64,000 nucleotides of DNA from Geopsychrobacter electrodiphilus DSM 16401 (GTDB taxonomy: Bacteria > Desulfobacterota > Desulfuromonadia > Desulfuromonadales > Geopsychrobacteraceae). The notes below the pieces were generated by a model. It saw only the letters and a program-made list of their open reading frames with translations, did not search any database and was not told the origin of the DNA. The stretch is taken from assembly GCF_000384395.1 (NCBI RefSeq), contig NZ_ARWE01000001.1:3384501-3448500 (forward strand). The letters run 5' to 3'. The translations under genes and the position numbers were made by a program. Shown here one piece after another: positions 63,451 through 64,000 of this stretch. Positions within the stretch are counted from its first letter, which is position 1; every line of letters begins with the position of its first letter.

Positions 63451-64000
63451 TCAGATTTGAAAAACACAATCCTTCCCCTGCGCCTTGGCTTTATACATCG
63501 CGGCATCCGCCATATGAACGAGGCTATCAAAAGCCGGGATATTTTTATGGGCAAAGGTTGAGACCCCGATACTGATCGTCACATGATCGTTCTTCAGACA
63601 ACTGAACAAATGAGCCTTTACTGTAGCACGCAGCCGGGTTGCCAGATCAAAAGCACCTTCGGCCGAAGTATTCGGCAAAATAATTGCAAACTCCTCTCCC
63701 CCATAGCGGGCGGGGATGTCGATATCTCTGGCCACCATTTTTATCAGCAGGCCAATCTGCCTGAGCACCTCATCACCACAGGCGTGACCATATACATCGT
63801 TGATCCGTTTGAAATCATCAATATCAAAAAATAACAGCGACAACGAACTATTATAACGGTCAGCCCTGCTGAATTCTTCTTCCAAGCGATTGTAAAAATG
63901 ACGATGGTTGTAGAGTTTTGTCAGACCATCACGAATGGACATCTCTTCGAAGTATTCCTGCGCGGTTTTCATGGTATCGAAAAGCATCGCATTCTCCAGC
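63451..64000 (-). CDS. GGDEF diguanylate cyclase (5' part beyond window edge)
   Basis: The frame runs through the edge at 64000. The visible 182 codons start with LENAMLFDTMKTAQEYFEEMS, the usual end of a GAF domain, then a full GGDEF domain (about 20-178) with LTKLYNHRHFYNRL, FFDIDDFKRINDVYGHACGDE, RYGGEEF and the RDID inhibitory site. The catalytic residues are intact, so it should make cyclic di-GMP. ATG 63987 exists but would leave the sensor domain off, so the true start is upstream of the window. Confidence 0.88.
   Translation of the reverse strand, partial: LENAMLFDTMKTAQEYFEEMSIRDGLTKLYNHRHFYNRLEEEFSRADRYNSSLSLLFFDIDDFKRINDVYGHACGDEVLRQIGLLIKMVARDIDIPARYGGEEFAIILPNTSAEGAFDLATRLRATVKAHLFSCLKNDHVTISIGVSTFAHKNIPAFDSLVHMADAAMYKAKAQGKDCVFQI

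Overview
This window reads as a chromosomal segment of a Gram-negative, anaerobic, sulfur- or metal-respiring bacterium, most likely of the Desulfuromonadales/Geobacterales group. The evidence is a Tat-exported polysulfide/thiosulfate-reductase-type operon with a c-type cytochrome and a DUF3373 outer-membrane protein, a sigma-54 activator beside it, DUF3014 and NfeD/slipin genes, Omp85/TamB outer-membrane machinery, and what looks like a small UGA-encoded selenoprotein. Coding density is high. I saw no rRNA, tRNA, CRISPR array, phage or transposase gene.

Layout. 1-13.9 kb is an envelope-stress block. On the minus strand lie PepSY, an OmpR-type regulator, a sensor kinase, an LtaS/OpgB-type sulfatase-fold transferase and a DedA-PAP2 fusion (running off the left edge), then an outer-membrane protein and a VirK/YbjX protein. 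On the plus strand is a secreted protein with a two-ATPase/FtsX-type ABC system, and on the minus strand a COG4705 membrane protein. Four promoter regions in this block carry the same PmrA-box-like direct repeat exactly 10 bp upstream of a possible -10, so the block looks like one regulon.

14-33 kb is mostly housekeeping: DUF255, a thiamine-binding-type protein, a GGDEF/EAL sensor, DUF3014, rsgA, tatBC, nadA, mfd, two parvulin-type chaperones, pdxA and uvrA. 33-35 kb holds a PEGA lipoprotein, a multi-zinc-ribbon protein and the selenoprotein candidate with a bacterial SECIS-like hairpin.

34.7-43.7 kb is the respiratory module on the minus strand: cytochrome c, DUF3373 porin, PsrA, PsrB and PsrC, plus a TorD chaperone and a PAS-AAA+-Fis activator. 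A sigma-54-like promoter and three copies of a 15-bp palindrome upstream link the activator to the operon. TatBC elsewhere in the window would export the reductase.

43.8-64 kb holds cell-wall, lipoprotein, ABC-F, kinase, ferritin-like, ilvB, NfeD/slipin, CDGSH, TamAB, Gre-like, VUT, MurB and GGDEF genes. It also holds a cysteine-poor ribosomal protein S4 gene with a Fur/Zur-type 7-1-7 palindrome over its promoter. Two copies of a structured intergenic repeat of about 160 bp sit at 41.8-42.0 and 61.8-61.9 kb.
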